Shown: in pieces, positions 35,074 to 44,508 of the stretch
Position numbering within the stretch: the first letter of the stretch is position 1
How the letters are laid out: each line of letters opens with the position of its first letter
Assembly (NCBI RefSeq): GCF_000499205.1
Contig: NZ_AWUK01000020.1
Coordinates: 1 to 64,000 of the forward strand
Reading direction: 5' to 3'
Source of the DNA: Paenibacillus sp. MAEPY2
GTDB lineage: Bacteria; Bacillota; Bacilli; Paenibacillales; Paenibacillaceae
DNA length: 64,000 bases
Program-made: the position numbers and the translations under genes
Notes under the pieces: model-generated
What the model was told of the DNA's origin: nothing
What the model saw: the letters and a program-made list of their open reading frames with translations, nothing else
Database searches by the model: none

Positions 35074-35460
35074 CTACTTCTTTCGTTTCTTTTCCAAAGC
35101 CTTCTTCGCATTTGCCTGTACCCGAAATTCCACAATTCTGCGGATCAATTCTTCTGGCAATGGCTGATCTATGGGAAATTGCACCGATCCTTTGGCTCCT
35201 TTATACCGTGAGAGTTCTTCCTTAAATGCTTCGATCCCACTGGCACTCGGGTAAAATCCGATATGCTTGGCGTAAGCGGCAAAATGAACCAAGTTTCCGT
35301 GCTCTGCATATGTGGGCATCTTGTAACTGATCTTCTCCACCGCATTGGGAGCGGAAGCGCGAATAATCTGTCTTAATGCCTGTAATTTATCCTGTACATC
35401 CGAAGGGAATTGAGAGATATATTCATCTACCAGCACATCAAAAGAGGTACTCTCTGTCAT
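35074..35460 (-). CDS. DUF1801 (YdhG-like) protein
   Basis: A 128-residue protein of the DUF1801 family, a frataxin-like fold. Typical elements are VDEYISQFPSDVQDKLQALR, EKISYKMPTY and AYAKHIGFYPS, ending in a basic tail. Some relatives are described as iron chaperones. GGAG precedes the inner ATG used here. It follows the YgjP-type peptidase gene by about 40 bp on the same strand. Confidence 0.88.
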   Translation of the reverse strand: MTESTSFDVLVDEYISQFPSDVQDKLQALRQIIRASAPNAVEKISYKMPTYAEHGNLVHFAAYAKHIGFYPSASGIEAFKEELSRYKGAKGSVQFPIDQPLPEELIRRIVEFRVQANAKKALEKKRKK

Positions 35461-35502
35461 CTTAAACTCCTTCCACCACGTCCACTCGTGGTATGGCATT
35501 TT

Positions 35503-36165
35503 TCACAACGTCATGGCTCGGCCATTTCGCATCAGATAATCTTCCTTGGCTTTGTAGTCTGGCATAATACTGCCAACACGACGCCAAAAAGAACGATCAT
35601 GATTCATGTGGTGAATATGGCACAATTCATGGATGATGACATAATCAATGACTTCCAGCGGTGCCATCGCCAAGCGGTAGTTAAACGTAAGTTTTTTGTC
35701 CCAGCTGCAGCTTCCCCACTTGGTCGCCGATTCCACGATATCCACAGACTTCGGCTTCACCTTCAATTCTTGCTGGTAACGGCCGATGCGTTCGCCGATC
35801 ATTCTTTTACACTCGGCAAAATAAAACTTCTTCAGATTCGCACGCAAATCCTCTTCCGAATATCCCTCTACTTCAATTAACTCATGCAGCGCATGTTCTT
35901 GGCCAAAAAGCAGGAACTTTCCCTTGCCTTCCTCTTCGTATTCCTTGGCTTGAGGACCATCCAGCGCCTGCTGCATCAAGGCTGATTTCGTCAAAATCAC
36001 TTCCCCATGCTGCTCCACAAGTTGTTGAATCATTTCTTCGCTGGTGCCATTGGGAGCCTTGATTGTGACCATATAAGGTAAATCCATAGTGATGGAGACT
36101 TTCTTGCGTTTTCCATATTCAATATGACAGGTAATAGGATGATTGTTTATTTCAATAGTTAGCAT
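35503..36165 (-). CDS. YgjP-like zinc metallopeptidase domain protein
   Basis: A 220-residue protein of the DUF45/M48-like family. HELCHIHHMNHDRSFW contains the HExxH-type zinc site (HELCH) and the third ligand region. KWGSCSWDKKLTFNYRLAM is the conserved family segment before it. It probably acts in the cytoplasm as a peptidase of unknown target. GGAG lies eight bases before the chosen ATG. Confidence 0.9.
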   Translation of the reverse strand: MLTIEINNHPITCHIEYGKRKKVSITMDLPYMVTIKAPNGTSEEMIQQLVEQHGEVILTKSALMQQALDGPQAKEYEEEGKGKFLLFGQEHALHELIEVEGYSEEDLRANLKKFYFAECKRMIGERIGRYQQELKVKPKSVDIVESATKWGSCSWDKKLTFNYRLAMAPLEVIDYVIIHELCHIHHMNHDRSFWRRVGSIMPDYKAKEDYLMRNGRAMTL

Positions 36166-36333
36166 AACGTGCTCCACTTCTTCCGATATTTCAATGTCAA
36201 AATTCTGATTTATTCTTCAGATTGTAACCTATTCAGTAACTCCATGCATAATGTTCAGCGAATTATAATGTTTTAATTGAATTTTTATTCATAAATATGT
36301 ATTATTATAAAATTATAAGATAGGAGGATAGAT

Positions 36334-37098
36334 ATGACCCCTACATTGAACCCGGATTACAAAACCATTGAGGAACTATCGCTCAACCATTGGCAGCCCT
36401 TATCAACCTTGCTTTTTGACGGATGGGTACTGCGTTTTGCACAGGGATATACGAAGCGTGCCAACTCCATTCAACCTCTTCACTACTCGACCCTGGATGT
36501 GCATGAAAAGATCGAGCAATGCGAGCGAATCTACGCTTCCAATCAGTTAAGTACCATATTTAAGATTACACCGTTTATCCAGCCGGATCATCTCGACCAG
36601 CTTTTGCATGAAAAGGGGTATGATGTTGTGGATCTGAGCCGGGTCCAGACTCGGAGTCTGGAAACCATTAAGGAGCCTGAGCACTCTGAAGTAAAAATAA
36701 ACGAACAGTTGACCGGAGAGTGGTTGGATCACTTTTGCAGACTAAATCAAGTGAATGATATGCATCGGGGAACGATGGAACAAATGTTGACCAACATCCG
36801 TACGCGCACAGGTTTCATCTCGCTGTTCAATGACGGACAAGTTGTTGCATGTGGATTCGGTGTGGTGGAACGAGGCTATATTGGATTGTATGACATCATT
36901 ACAGACGCTAACTTTCGGAATCGGGGATTGGCCGAGCAGATGATCCTTCATCTGTTGCATTGGGGAAAAGCAAATGGCGCTACGTCCAGTTATCTGCAAG
37001 TAGTTGCTTACAACGCACCCGCATTAAAACTGTATGCCAAGCTTGGATTCTCGGAGATCTATACCTACTGGTATAGAGTCAAGGAAGCCCAAGTCTGA
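36334..37098 (+). CDS. GNAT family N-acetyltransferase
   Basis: A 254-residue protein. The C-terminal half is a GNAT domain with the acetyl-CoA motif A DANFRNRGLAEQMILHLL and motif B YNAPALKLYAKLGF. The N-terminal half is less conserved and resembles double-GNAT proteins. Acceptor unknown. AGGAGGATAGAT precedes the ATG, and the stop codon lies inside the terminator stem. Confidence 0.9.
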   Translation: MTPTLNPDYKTIEELSLNHWQPLSTLLFDGWVLRFAQGYTKRANSIQPLHYSTLDVHEKIEQCERIYASNQLSTIFKITPFIQPDHLDQLLHEKGYDVVDLSRVQTRSLETIKEPEHSEVKINEQLTGEWLDHFCRLNQVNDMHRGTMEQMLTNIRTRTGFISLFNDGQVVACGFGVVERGYIGLYDIITDANFRNRGLAEQMILHLLHWGKANGATSSYLQVVAYNAPALKLYAKLGFSEIYTYWYRVKEAQV

Positions 37099-37118
37099 TG
37101 TATATTGACTTGGGCTTC
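37084..37118. terminator. Terminator between GNAT and NTF2-like genes
   Basis: GAAGCCCAAGTC (37084-37095) and GACTTGGGCTTC (37107-37118) form a perfect 12-bp stem that overlaps the GNAT stop codon. It lies between two convergent genes. Confidence 0.75.
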
Positions 37119-37144
37119 AAAAAATTTTAAAAAAGAGCTGGTTC

Positions 37145-37564
37145 TCAGCCCTGATTACGTTCCAATTGTTTTTCGATCCCCAGCCTGTCGATCTGAATCC
37201 AGTATTCTGCAATTCGCTCATTCACCACCCGATATACCGCACTCGCAATTTCAATCACTGGCAGGTGGGTCGGCGCATATCCATCCACTTCTCCGACATG
37301 AGTACCCACTTGTCTCCAGCGTACATATACTTTATCTCCCTGTGCAAGCAGCTCCTGAATCTGCAGCGAAAAATCTCCGTACTCTTCGATCATTTCCCTC
37401 ACATGATCCGCATAGTCGGATGGTGTTCTTGTGACTGTCACTTCTTCTTCCGAGATCACCTGGTGAGCCAGTACCTGATCGGCCATCAGTGTATTGGCAT
37501 AATCAAGATTACGACCCGAGCGAACTTCTTCAAAAAAAGTTCTGACAATCTGTTCTGGCGTCAT
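37145..37564 (-). CDS. SnoaL-like/NTF2-like protein
   Basis: A 139-residue protein of the NTF2/SnoaL fold, with EQIVRTFFEEVRSGRNLDYA as first helices and VYVRWRQVGTHVGEV as central strands. Such proteins are small isomerases, cyclases or binding proteins; the activity here is unknown. GGAG lies eight bases before the chosen ATG. Confidence 0.8.
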   Translation of the reverse strand: MTPEQIVRTFFEEVRSGRNLDYANTLMADQVLAHQVISEEEVTVTRTPSDYADHVREMIEEYGDFSLQIQELLAQGDKVYVRWRQVGTHVGEVDGYAPTHLPVIEIASAVYRVVNERIAEYWIQIDRLGIEKQLERNQG

Positions 37565-37706
37565 CCAATCCACTCCATTTTTCGTTTTATCATGCATTGT
37601 ACCAGAAGTATCGACGAATCTCACTCTCTCGTAAAAATCAATTTAACTAGCTCTTATACAGGATTCTTACTCTATTGTATATAGTCATAATATACCATTA
37701 CATATC

Positions 37707-37735
37707 TTGACAATAAGTCTATATGACCATAGACT
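37707..37735 (+). promoter_or_regulatory. Promoter with embedded inverted repeat
   Basis: TTGACA (37707-37712) and TAGACT (37730-37735) are separated by 17 bases. AGTCTA and TAGACT form an inverted repeat (37716-37735) covering the -10 box. It precedes the transglutaminase lipoprotein gene by about 150 bases; the 5' leader in between holds no gene. Confidence 0.5.
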
Positions 37736-37883
37736 AGCAAAAGACATTAGGGAATTAATAGGAGGTTTAGCTGATAAGAGGTTCGAAAACGGGTTTTAAC
37801 CAGAGATGATAATCTTAGGTGTTTAGAAATTATTTAGAAATTAGCTTTTGCAACAACTCAGAAAAACGAGAAAGCGGTGTATC

Positions 37884-40409
37884 ATGAAACGTTTATTATT
37901 GATTATGTTTACGCTCACCCTGTTATTGGCTGGATGCCAGAGCAATGACAAGGAGAGTAGCCCGTCCGAAAATAACCCCACAGAAATAGTAGAAGGTCCT
38001 AGCATATTAAGTTTGAAGCAGAAGTACGGCTCTGAATCGAATAAAGCGATCATGCCGATGTATAACGTAGCTCAAGATGAAGAATTCAAGTTTAAGTTCA
38101 AAGCAGATTTAAGAAAAAGTAACTTGTCAGCCAGTGACATTATTAGTGTACATACCGATATTAAGGCACTTGAAGCCAGCAAAGTTTATGCCATACCAGA
38201 AATCAATGACAACAGTGTCTCCATTAAGCCTCTTGGATGGGGTGTTTTAAGCTCAGATAAATTACGGACACAGGAGAAAAGCACTTGGGGCGGTGCCCCC
38301 ATTTATTACATTCGTATTAACTATGATCTGGATGCCGAAAAGCTCACGCTACTGGATCAACCAATGATCATTCCTTTCACAGTAAAATCCGAACTGGCTG
38401 TTCCTAATCTCAAATATGAAATCGACAAGGATAAACGCTTTAAACTTACTTGGGACAAGGTCGAAGGGGCAACCGAATACAAAATCTATAATCGTGCGGA
38501 TCGAACGGTTATTTTTGAAACCAACAACGTTCCCTTGCAAGGTGCGGAGAAAGCCTTCAATGGAAGTAACCCTTTAGTTTTGACGACCACAACGGAAACG
38601 TCTTTTAATGATTTTATGGAAGATGGAAAAGGCGGTCTGGGAACCATTAATGAACAGATGACGTCTTATCAGAACCATGGTATGAAGGGTGAATATTACG
38701 TCACCGCAGTCAGCGGAGACAAGGAATCCAATTTCAGCAACGGTGTTGCCACTGCACCCCTCTCTAATCAGTTGCCAATGTCTTTAAAAGAACAACTGTA
38801 CATGAAGAAACTGAAGAACATCAATGAATTGCCTAGAACAACAAGTATTGAGTACATCGATGGTTCGTTTTCCCAAGAAACCATTGTCTATGATACTACC
38901 AACGTAGAGATTTCGGAGTTCAATGAAACAAATATTCCTTTTCACATTAAAGGTACAGCTCTGAAAAGTTACGTACGTGTAGAAAATATCACCCAAGAAG
39001 ATTTGGACAAACTTGCTCAGCAGACCGTGGCTGAATCCAGCAACGGACTGGTGGAACCGAAGAACGACACACCTTACGTCCCTGCACCAGATGTGCCAAC
39101 GATTATCAACAATCATGATGCGCCTGCGACTGAGCCTTCAACGGAAACAGGAGCAGAACCGACGGTGGAAGAAGCTCCATCTACGGAGTCCACAACCGAT
39201 ACTGGAACGTCAGAAGATAAAACTGACCCGGTATCCAACGAGGCTTCCGATGATACTTCCGATAAAGCTTCTGATGAAAGTTCGAGTGAAACACCTGATC
39301 CAGCCTCCGAAACTGAAGAAGACAACTTGGTGGATGAGCAGAAATCCAATACACAGCAAAATGTAGAACAAGGTAATCAGGAAACCGTGCCTGAGCCTGC
39401 TACAGGCGATGCCATGATCAATGCAGATTCTGCATTGGAAGAAGTTTTGGCTAAAAACATGATTGCAGCACAAGAAAAGATTTCTTTGAAAGCTTTTCCT
39501 GAAGCCCAAAACTTCACAACACTCTCGGATGTGGTCCTGAAAGTGATGTATCAGAATCCATTGATTCTGGGTGTGGAAGGTTTTGAATACAATTACGGCA
39601 CACTTACCCTTTCGATCCATTACAATGAGTCGGCAGATGTGATCCATAAGAAACAGGACGAGATTATTGCCAAAGCAAACGAAGTTGTTGCTTCCATCAT
39701 CAAGGATGGCATGAAGGATGATGAGAAACGGAAAGCCATCTACGATTATCTGAACGATAACGCGAAATATGATGATGCAGCACTGGAAAATGCGGAACAG
39801 AACAACTTTAAAAATGTCGATGCACAGTTCAATGATTCGTTTACAACGTACGGTATCCTTGTCAAAGGCGTTGGCGTATGTGCCAGCTATGCTTCTGTTT
39901 ACAAACTGCTGTCCGATCTGTCTGGACTGGAAAGCATTGTCGTAACGGGAGCGTCAAGCGGTGTTCCTCATGCGTGGAATAAGGTCAAAATCGGGAATGA
40001 ATGGTTCCATGTGGATGCCACCAATAACCTGACCAATTCCGGTATTCCTTACTTCCTGTACAATGCAAATGATGAGACGGCTGCAAGTCAGAAAACGATA
40101 GCGGATAAGGATTACTGGCTGGATTCCGAACTCGCCCTGTTTAATGGCGAAAGTGATGCGAACGATTATTATGTACAGAACGATCTTGAAGTCGCTTCGA
40201 TTAGTGAATACAAAGTGAAGGCTGAAAGTGAACTGAAAAATGGGGAGAAACGGGTTATTCTCCGTTTTGCATCGCCCGTTGATTCAGATGAACTGATGAC
40301 CGCAGCAGGTGAAGCTCTAGCTGCATTCGATGAAGCCCTTCTGGGTACGGCCCAATTGGCTACACTCGGTAGCTACGCCATTCTGGAACCTAACCCGGAA
40401 CAGAAATAA
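37884..40409 (+). CDS. Lipoprotein with transglutaminase-like domain
   Basis: An 841-residue lipoprotein with signal sequence ending in LLLAGC. Residues about 180-300 look like fibronectin-type strands (FKLTWDKVEGATEYKIYNRA). Residues about 420-525 are a disordered Ser/Thr/Glu/Asp-rich linker. A transglutaminase-like domain follows, with Cys666 (GVGVCASYASVYK), His near 696 (PHAWNKVKI) and Asp near 710 (WFHVDATNN). It may be a surface peptidase or cross-linking enzyme; the substrate is unknown. The ribosome-binding site is weak. Confidence 0.85.
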   Translation: MKRLLLIMFTLTLLLAGCQSNDKESSPSENNPTEIVEGPSILSLKQKYGSESNKAIMPMYNVAQDEEFKFKFKADLRKSNLSASDIISVHTDIKALEASKVYAIPEINDNSVSIKPLGWGVLSSDKLRTQEKSTWGGAPIYYIRINYDLDAEKLTLLDQPMIIPFTVKSELAVPNLKYEIDKDKRFKLTWDKVEGATEYKIYNRADRTVIFETNNVPLQGAEKAFNGSNPLVLTTTTETSFNDFMEDGKGGLGTINEQMTSYQNHGMKGEYYVTAVSGDKESNFSNGVATAPLSNQLPMSLKEQLYMKKLKNINELPRTTSIEYIDGSFSQETIVYDTTNVEISEFNETNIPFHIKGTALKSYVRVENITQEDLDKLAQQTVAESSNGLVEPKNDTPYVPAPDVPTIINNHDAPATEPSTETGAEPTVEEAPSTESTTDTGTSEDKTDPVSNEASDDTSDKASDESSSETPDPASETEEDNLVDEQKSNTQQNVEQGNQETVPEPATGDAMINADSALEEVLAKNMIAAQEKISLKAFPEAQNFTTLSDVVLKVMYQNPLILGVEGFEYNYGTLTLSIHYNESADVIHKKQDEIIAKANEVVASIIKDGMKDDEKRKAIYDYLNDNAKYDDAALENAEQNNFKNVDAQFNDSFTTYGILVKGVGVCASYASVYKLLSDLSGLESIVVTGASSGVPHAWNKVKIGNEWFHVDATNNLTNSGIPYFLYNANDETAASQKTIADKDYWLDSELALFNGESDANDYYVQNDLEVASISEYKVKAESELKNGEKRVILRFASPVDSDELMTAAGEALAAFDEALLGTAQLATLGSYAILEPNPEQK

Positions 40410-40440
40410 TTCATTAATCAAGAAAAATTCCATAACAAGA

Positions 40441-40477
40441 AAGAACTCCATTCACCTTCATCGGGAATGGAGTTCTT
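40441..40477. terminator. Bidirectional terminator
   Basis: AAGAACTCCATTC (40441-40453) and GAATGGAGTTCTT (40465-40477) form a perfect 13-bp stem between the convergent lipoprotein and SDR genes. Confidence 0.75.
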
Positions 40478-40536
40478 TGCTTATCTTGCCTATGATCACT
40501 AGCCTATGTTTCATAGGTCTTTTTTATATCCCAATA

Positions 40537-41439
40537 TTACGGACTAACTGTACCGCCATTAGCGTTCAATGTCTCGCCGCTCACATAGCTGGATTCCTGG
40601 CTCGCCAGGAAAACAAACGCAGGCGCCATTTCCGCAGGCTGTCCTGCACGGCCAAGCGGCGTATTGGAGCCGAAATCAGCAAGCTTCTCTACGGGCTGTC
40701 CACCAACGACCTGAAGCGGTGTCCATACCGGGCCTGGAGCGACGACGTTCACACGGATGCCTTTGCTGCCGACCTGTTGGGCCAGCGCTTTGCTAAACGT
40801 GTTGATTGCTGCCTTGGTTGTCGCATAATCCAGCAGGATTGGAGATGGCTTGTATGCCTGAATAGAAGACGTGTTAATGATGGAGCTGCCTGGTTTCATG
40901 TGTTTCACAGCTGCTTTACAGAGCCAGAACATCGAATAGACATTGGTTTTGAACGTCGCATCGAATTGTTCTGTAGTCAGATCGGCGATCTGCTCAACAA
41001 ACTGCTGTTTCCCTGCCACATTAGCAAGAATATCGATCCCGCCGAGCTCTTTTACAGCAGATTCAATGAGTTCTTCGCAGTATTTCTCATCCTTGAGGTC
41101 ACCTGGAATCGCAACAGCCTTGCGGCCTGCTTCCTCAATCAGCTTAACCACTTCCTTCGCATCGGCTTCTTCCTCAGGAAGGTAAGCCAGGACGACATCC
41201 GCGCCTTCACGGGCAAAAGCGATGGCTGCTGCCCGACCAATACCGCTGTCTGCTCCGGTTACGACCGCTTTGCGGCCGGTCAGACGCCCGCTGCCTTTAT
41301 AGCTTTTCTCACCGGCATCAGGTACAGGAGTCATTTCCCGTTGAAGCCCCGGCTCCTCCTGCTGCTGTTTCCAATCTGATGTTGCCTTCGGATATTGTGT
41401 CGTCGGATCTTGCATGGTGTGCTGGTCTTGATTAGCCAT
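40537..41439 (-). CDS. SDR family oxidoreductase, general-stress type (YdaD/GSP39-like)
   Basis: A 300-residue short-chain dehydrogenase. The NAD(P)-binding motif [14 protein letters not shown], the NAGK-like segment [11 protein letters not shown], catalytic Ser in INTSSIQAY and YATTKAA (Tyr-x3-Lys) are present. The N-terminal extension with QDPTTQYPK is typical of stress-induced glucose-dehydrogenase-like proteins. AGGAGG lies seven bases before the chosen ATG. No SigB promoter was convincingly found. Confidence 0.92.
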   Translation of the reverse strand: MANQDQHTMQDPTTQYPKATSDWKQQQEEPGLQREMTPVPDAGEKSYKGSGRLTGRKAVVTGADSGIGRAAAIAFAREGADVVLAYLPEEEADAKEVVKLIEEAGRKAVAIPGDLKDEKYCEELIESAVKELGGIDILANVAGKQQFVEQIADLTTEQFDATFKTNVYSMFWLCKAAVKHMKPGSSIINTSSIQAYKPSPILLDYATTKAAINTFSKALAQQVGSKGIRVNVVAPGPVWTPLQVVGGQPVEKLADFGSNTPLGRAGQPAEMAPAFVFLASQESSYVSGETLNANGGTVSP

Positions 41440-41503
41440 GTTCAATTCCTCCTCGGTCATTTACAGTGATCACTACGATCACAGAACAACCTTACGATCG
41501 CTG

Positions 41504-41554
41504 TTATCCCCAGATTTTTTTCACTCCCTTTATAAGGGGAAAATCCGGGGATAA
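41504..41554. repeat. Long imperfect inverted repeat upstream of the SDR gene
   Basis: TTATCCCC (41504-41511) and GGGGATAA (41547-41554), extended by GATTTT/AAAATC, form a stem of about 14 bp in the SDR-MerR intergenic region. It could be a terminator-like or operator structure; its role is unknown. Confidence 0.45.
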
Positions 41555-41720
41555 AGGCGAACACTCCGTTTCTCCAGGTTATTTCTGTGCTCTTCGTTAC
41601 CATGTAAATTTAAATTTATTTTATTATGTTGTTGTCATAAAAGTTGCACTCTTTCCTTTGTAACCGAGATGGGCAGAATTTAAACTGGCTCTGAACATTT
41701 CCATGGGAAACTTTCCGAAT

Positions 41721-41751
41721 TTGAATCTCCAGTGACTGGAGATTGTATAAT
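41721..41751 (+). promoter_or_regulatory. MerR-type promoter with 19-bp spacer
   Basis: TTGAAT (41721-41726) and TATAAT (41746-41751) are separated by 19 bases. A perfect 21-bp inverted repeat (41724-41744, CTCCAGT-G-ACTGGAG core) fills the spacer. This is the classical layout for activation by MerR-family proteins. Confidence 0.82.
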
Positions 41752-41769
41752 AGATGATGAGGTGATCTC

Positions 41770-42753
41770 GTGAACCAAAGAAAAGATACTTATTCAATCG
41801 GTGAAGCCGCCAAAATGATCGGCTCGACTGTCAAAACGATCCGTTATTACGATGAAATCGAGCTGCTCCGGCCCTCTTTTCATACGGAAGGTGGTCACCG
41901 TCTCTATACACCACAAGACGTGTGGCGCCTGGAACTGATTACAACACTTCGCTATTTGAATTTTGGCATATCGGATATTCGCAAGCTGATGTCCGGTGAA
42001 CTTGGCGTGTCACAGGCGCTGGATTTGCAGATCGAAGCCCTGAAAACCCAGATCGGAACCATGAATTCCATGCTCTCCATTCTGCAACAAGCCAAACAGC
42101 GTGAAGCAGAAGATACGCTCCATTCCGGACAGTCTCTTACGTATGTTACAAGTCTGGTGGATTCGCTGACCGCCAATGCCCAAAAAAGGAAAAAATTCAT
42201 CTCCACCAAAATGGAAGAATCTCACCTGCTGGACGACATTCCGCACGAATGGAGAGTTTCGTTTCTGCATTTTTTCGACAAATACATGATGAAAGATACG
42301 AAGCTGTCTGCCCAACAAACACTGGCATGGAAAGAAGTCCAGGAAATCATCAACGATCCGGCCTACATCGCCGATCTGGCCCGTCTTGAACTCCCCTTCT
42401 TCACTATGGCGAATCATCCACAGATTGAGGCAGACGCCTGGGTGAAAAAAATGGAGACCCTCCGCATTCGTGCCCATGAAGCTCTGGAGAAACGTTGGCC
42501 GTTAGATAGCCCCGCTGTGCAGAGCATGGTGTGGGATTTTGTGATGATGTACGCCAGTGTTGAACATGCTGATGATCCGGAAGCATTTTTTCGCAAACAG
42601 GCTCGTTATATGCTCGACTCCGTGACAGAGCGCATCCTTCGTTTTAACAAGCTCTGCAAGATCGTGAATCCCGAATGGATCCAGATCGTAGACGGCATTA
42701 ATCTGTTGCAGGAAGGCATGCGTCTGCGCTTACATCAAATGGAAGAAGACTGA
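41770..42753 (+). CDS. MerR family transcriptional regulator
   Basis: A 327-residue regulator starting at GTG with AGGTGATCTC in front. The N-terminal winged helix is typical (YSIGEAAKMIGSTVKTIRYY, then GGHRLYTPQDVWRLELI). A coiled coil and a helical effector domain of about 200 residues follow; I do not recognise the ligand type. It almost certainly controls its own 19-bp-spacer promoter. The same promoter design precedes the convergent membrane hydrolase gene. Confidence 0.9.
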   Translation: MNQRKDTYSIGEAAKMIGSTVKTIRYYDEIELLRPSFHTEGGHRLYTPQDVWRLELITTLRYLNFGISDIRKLMSGELGVSQALDLQIEALKTQIGTMNSMLSILQQAKQREAEDTLHSGQSLTYVTSLVDSLTANAQKRKKFISTKMEESHLLDDIPHEWRVSFLHFFDKYMMKDTKLSAQQTLAWKEVQEIINDPAYIADLARLELPFFTMANHPQIEADAWVKKMETLRIRAHEALEKRWPLDSPAVQSMVWDFVMMYASVEHADDPEAFFRKQARYMLDSVTERILRFNKLCKIVNPEWIQIVDGINLLQEGMRLRLHQMEED

Positions 42754-42774
42754 AATTCAGTCTTCTTCCATTTG
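42736..42774. terminator. Long perfect hairpin between MerR and hydrolase genes
   Basis: A 19-bp perfect inverted repeat (42736-42754 with 42756-42774) overlaps the MerR stop codon and lies between convergent genes. Confidence 0.75.
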
Positions 42775-42779
42775 GTTGC

Positions 42780-44240
42780 TCAGCCTTTTTTCAATGAATA
42801 GGATGTATGTTCTCCTACTTCACTGTCTAACTGGAGCGGTTGTCCTTTCAGATAGTGGTTGAAGAAATCGATCGTTGTATCGTTCACGATTTGGTGGGCT
42901 CCCTTTGCATCTACACCCTGTGACCATTCGAGAATAGGAGATATCAGATAGAGGTCCGAGAAGCTCAGATGTTTGGTCTGATTCAGCTCCATCCAGTAGT
43001 TCCCTCCTGCGGTCATCGGTTCATAACGGGTATATACTTCTTCGTAGTATTTCTCTGCTTCCGGGCGGGTCGTACCCATAGCTGCAATCTCATCGTCACT
43101 CATGACACTTGTGCCCGCAACAGTCGTGTCTGCACTCATCATCAGGAACGGTTTGCCAACGCCTGCTGTCGGTATGCGTTTCTCCCCAAACAATACGCCG
43201 TCCATGTTCATGCCTGCTTTGATACGAGGATCATCCATCAGCATCTGTACCGTTGTTGCCCCGCCAAACGAATGTCCAAACATGCCGATGTTATCCAGAT
43301 CCATATGACCGTTAAAACGCCCGTTTGGATCAGTTGCCGCCAGCTTTTCCACTTCATCCAGCACAAATTGCGCATCCTTCACCCATGTCTCGTTGAGCTT
43401 GTCCATATAACTGAATTGCAGCTGATCGAAGCCTTCCTTTCCCTCGGATTCAAACTGCGCCACACGCCCATCCGGGAACACAGAGACCAGACTGCTGTAC
43501 GTATGATTAATGCCCACAACAATATAACCTTGGCTGACCAGCTGCTCCACCTGGAACGTATTTTGATTTTCATAGCCATGCAGACCATGAGAGAAAAGGA
43601 TGACCGGATACTTGGCCTCCACATCAGATAATGATGCCTCCTGAATGGCATGGGTTTTAACTTGACTCAGGCTTGAAAATAAAAGCTTTGGCAGCTTCAG
43701 CACATCATTAAAGGCTGTCGCATAGACCTTCGGATCATTCACATAAGGAGCTGTTTTTCCCTTGGTGTCTTTATCCGTCGGATACCAAATCTGCACCATC
43801 AGCTCCCTTTTGTCCCCGGCTGTACTCGTCAGCAGTTCCTCCCGGCTCTCATCCGTCCAGTCATAGGAAACCGTACCGATCCCGTAAGAACCCGTTGGTG
43901 TATCAAACGAAAATACCGGGAACAGAAGTGGAAGCCCGATGGTCACGACTGCATATACCAATACGAACAGGGATGTTCCGATGACTCGCACACGTCCGAA
44001 TTTCCGCTCCACGGTTGACTTCGACCTCTTAGCGATTAACACAATCAGTGGAACCAGTGTGAGCAGATACGCCGGAATCATGGGCCACCGCAGGCCCACG
44101 ACCAACCCATGAAACAGTAATAACGCACCCGATATGACCAAACCTCCCCATACCATGTTCCGGGATTTATTCCTCCACCCAATCAACCACACCAGCATTA
44201 CGACATTGAAAATAAGATAAATCCATTCTAGTGTCCTCAT
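42780..44240 (-). CDS. Membrane alpha/beta hydrolase, PAF-acetylhydrolase-like
   Basis: A 486-residue protein. Four hydrophobic helices (about residues 5-20, 32-50, 55-70, 88-108) are followed by an alpha/beta hydrolase domain. GHSFGG places the nucleophile near Ser324, an Asp follows in NMDGVLFG and a His in NQTKHLSF. It resembles platelet-activating-factor acetylhydrolase-like lipases of Firmicutes. A possible TTG start 69 bases upstream is ruled out because it lies within the -10 region of the MerR-type promoter. Substrate is probably a lipid or ester. Confidence 0.85.
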   Translation of the reverse strand: MRTLEWIYLIFNVVMLVWLIGWRNKSRNMVWGGLVISGALLLFHGLVVGLRWPMIPAYLLTLVPLIVLIAKRSKSTVERKFGRVRVIGTSLFVLVYAVVTIGLPLLFPVFSFDTPTGSYGIGTVSYDWTDESREELLTSTAGDKRELMVQIWYPTDKDTKGKTAPYVNDPKVYATAFNDVLKLPKLLFSSLSQVKTHAIQEASLSDVEAKYPVILFSHGLHGYENQNTFQVEQLVSQGYIVVGINHTYSSLVSVFPDGRVAQFESEGKEGFDQLQFSYMDKLNETWVKDAQFVLDEVEKLAATDPNGRFNGHMDLDNIGMFGHSFGGATTVQMLMDDPRIKAGMNMDGVLFGEKRIPTAGVGKPFLMMSADTTVAGTSVMSDDEIAAMGTTRPEAEKYYEEVYTRYEPMTAGGNYWMELNQTKHLSFSDLYLISPILEWSQGVDAKGAHQIVNDTTIDFFNHYLKGQPLQLDSEVGEHTSYSLKKG

Positions 44241-44308
44241 CTGTCCTTGCCCCCTTCTCTGCCACAATTGAATTTGAGCTATATCGTGCAGCAGCTCTTC
44301 TATTACCA

Positions 44309-44339
44309 ATCATAAAACCTCCAGTAACAGGAGATTCAA
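44309..44339 (-). promoter_or_regulatory. MerR-type promoter of the membrane hydrolase gene
   Basis: On the minus strand TTGAAT (44334-44339) and TATGAT (44309-44314) are separated by 19 bases. The spacer contains CTCCTGTTACTGGAG, nearly the same as the operator in front of the MerR gene. Confidence 0.78.
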
Positions 44340-44352
44340 GCCTCAATTTTGA

Positions 44353-44424
44353 AAAACAAAAAAAAGCACTCCCTGCATCACACTGGATCTCCCGAAGGAT
44401 TCCCATGTGTACAAGGAATGCACG
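44353..44424 (-). terminator. Terminator of the amino-acid permease gene
   Basis: On the minus strand GCATTCCTTG...GTACAC pairs imperfectly with GTGTGATGCAGGGAGTGC and is followed by eight T residues. Confidence 0.6.
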
Positions 44425-44508
44425 TATGATGTTAAGATATAAGCAGACTAGGGAAATTTATACACCTTGCCACTACGAGTGCCGCACCATCTTATCTTTG
44501 AGCTGAGG

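Noticed and set aside
40330..41379. A 349-codon open frame on the plus strand
   Set aside because: It lies antisense to the SDR gene, has no ribosome-binding site, and its translation is rich in Cys, Arg and His without family motifs; the opposite strand has intact SDR motifs.
41504..41554. SigB promoter of the SDR gene
   Set aside because: GGGGAT is present but no GTTT box at 13-15 bases; the region is better described as an inverted repeat.
44167..44406. A 79-codon frame starting behind GGAGG upstream of the membrane hydrolase
   Set aside because: Its ATG lies inside the -10 box of the MerR-type promoter, so it would not be transcribed from that promoter with its own start.
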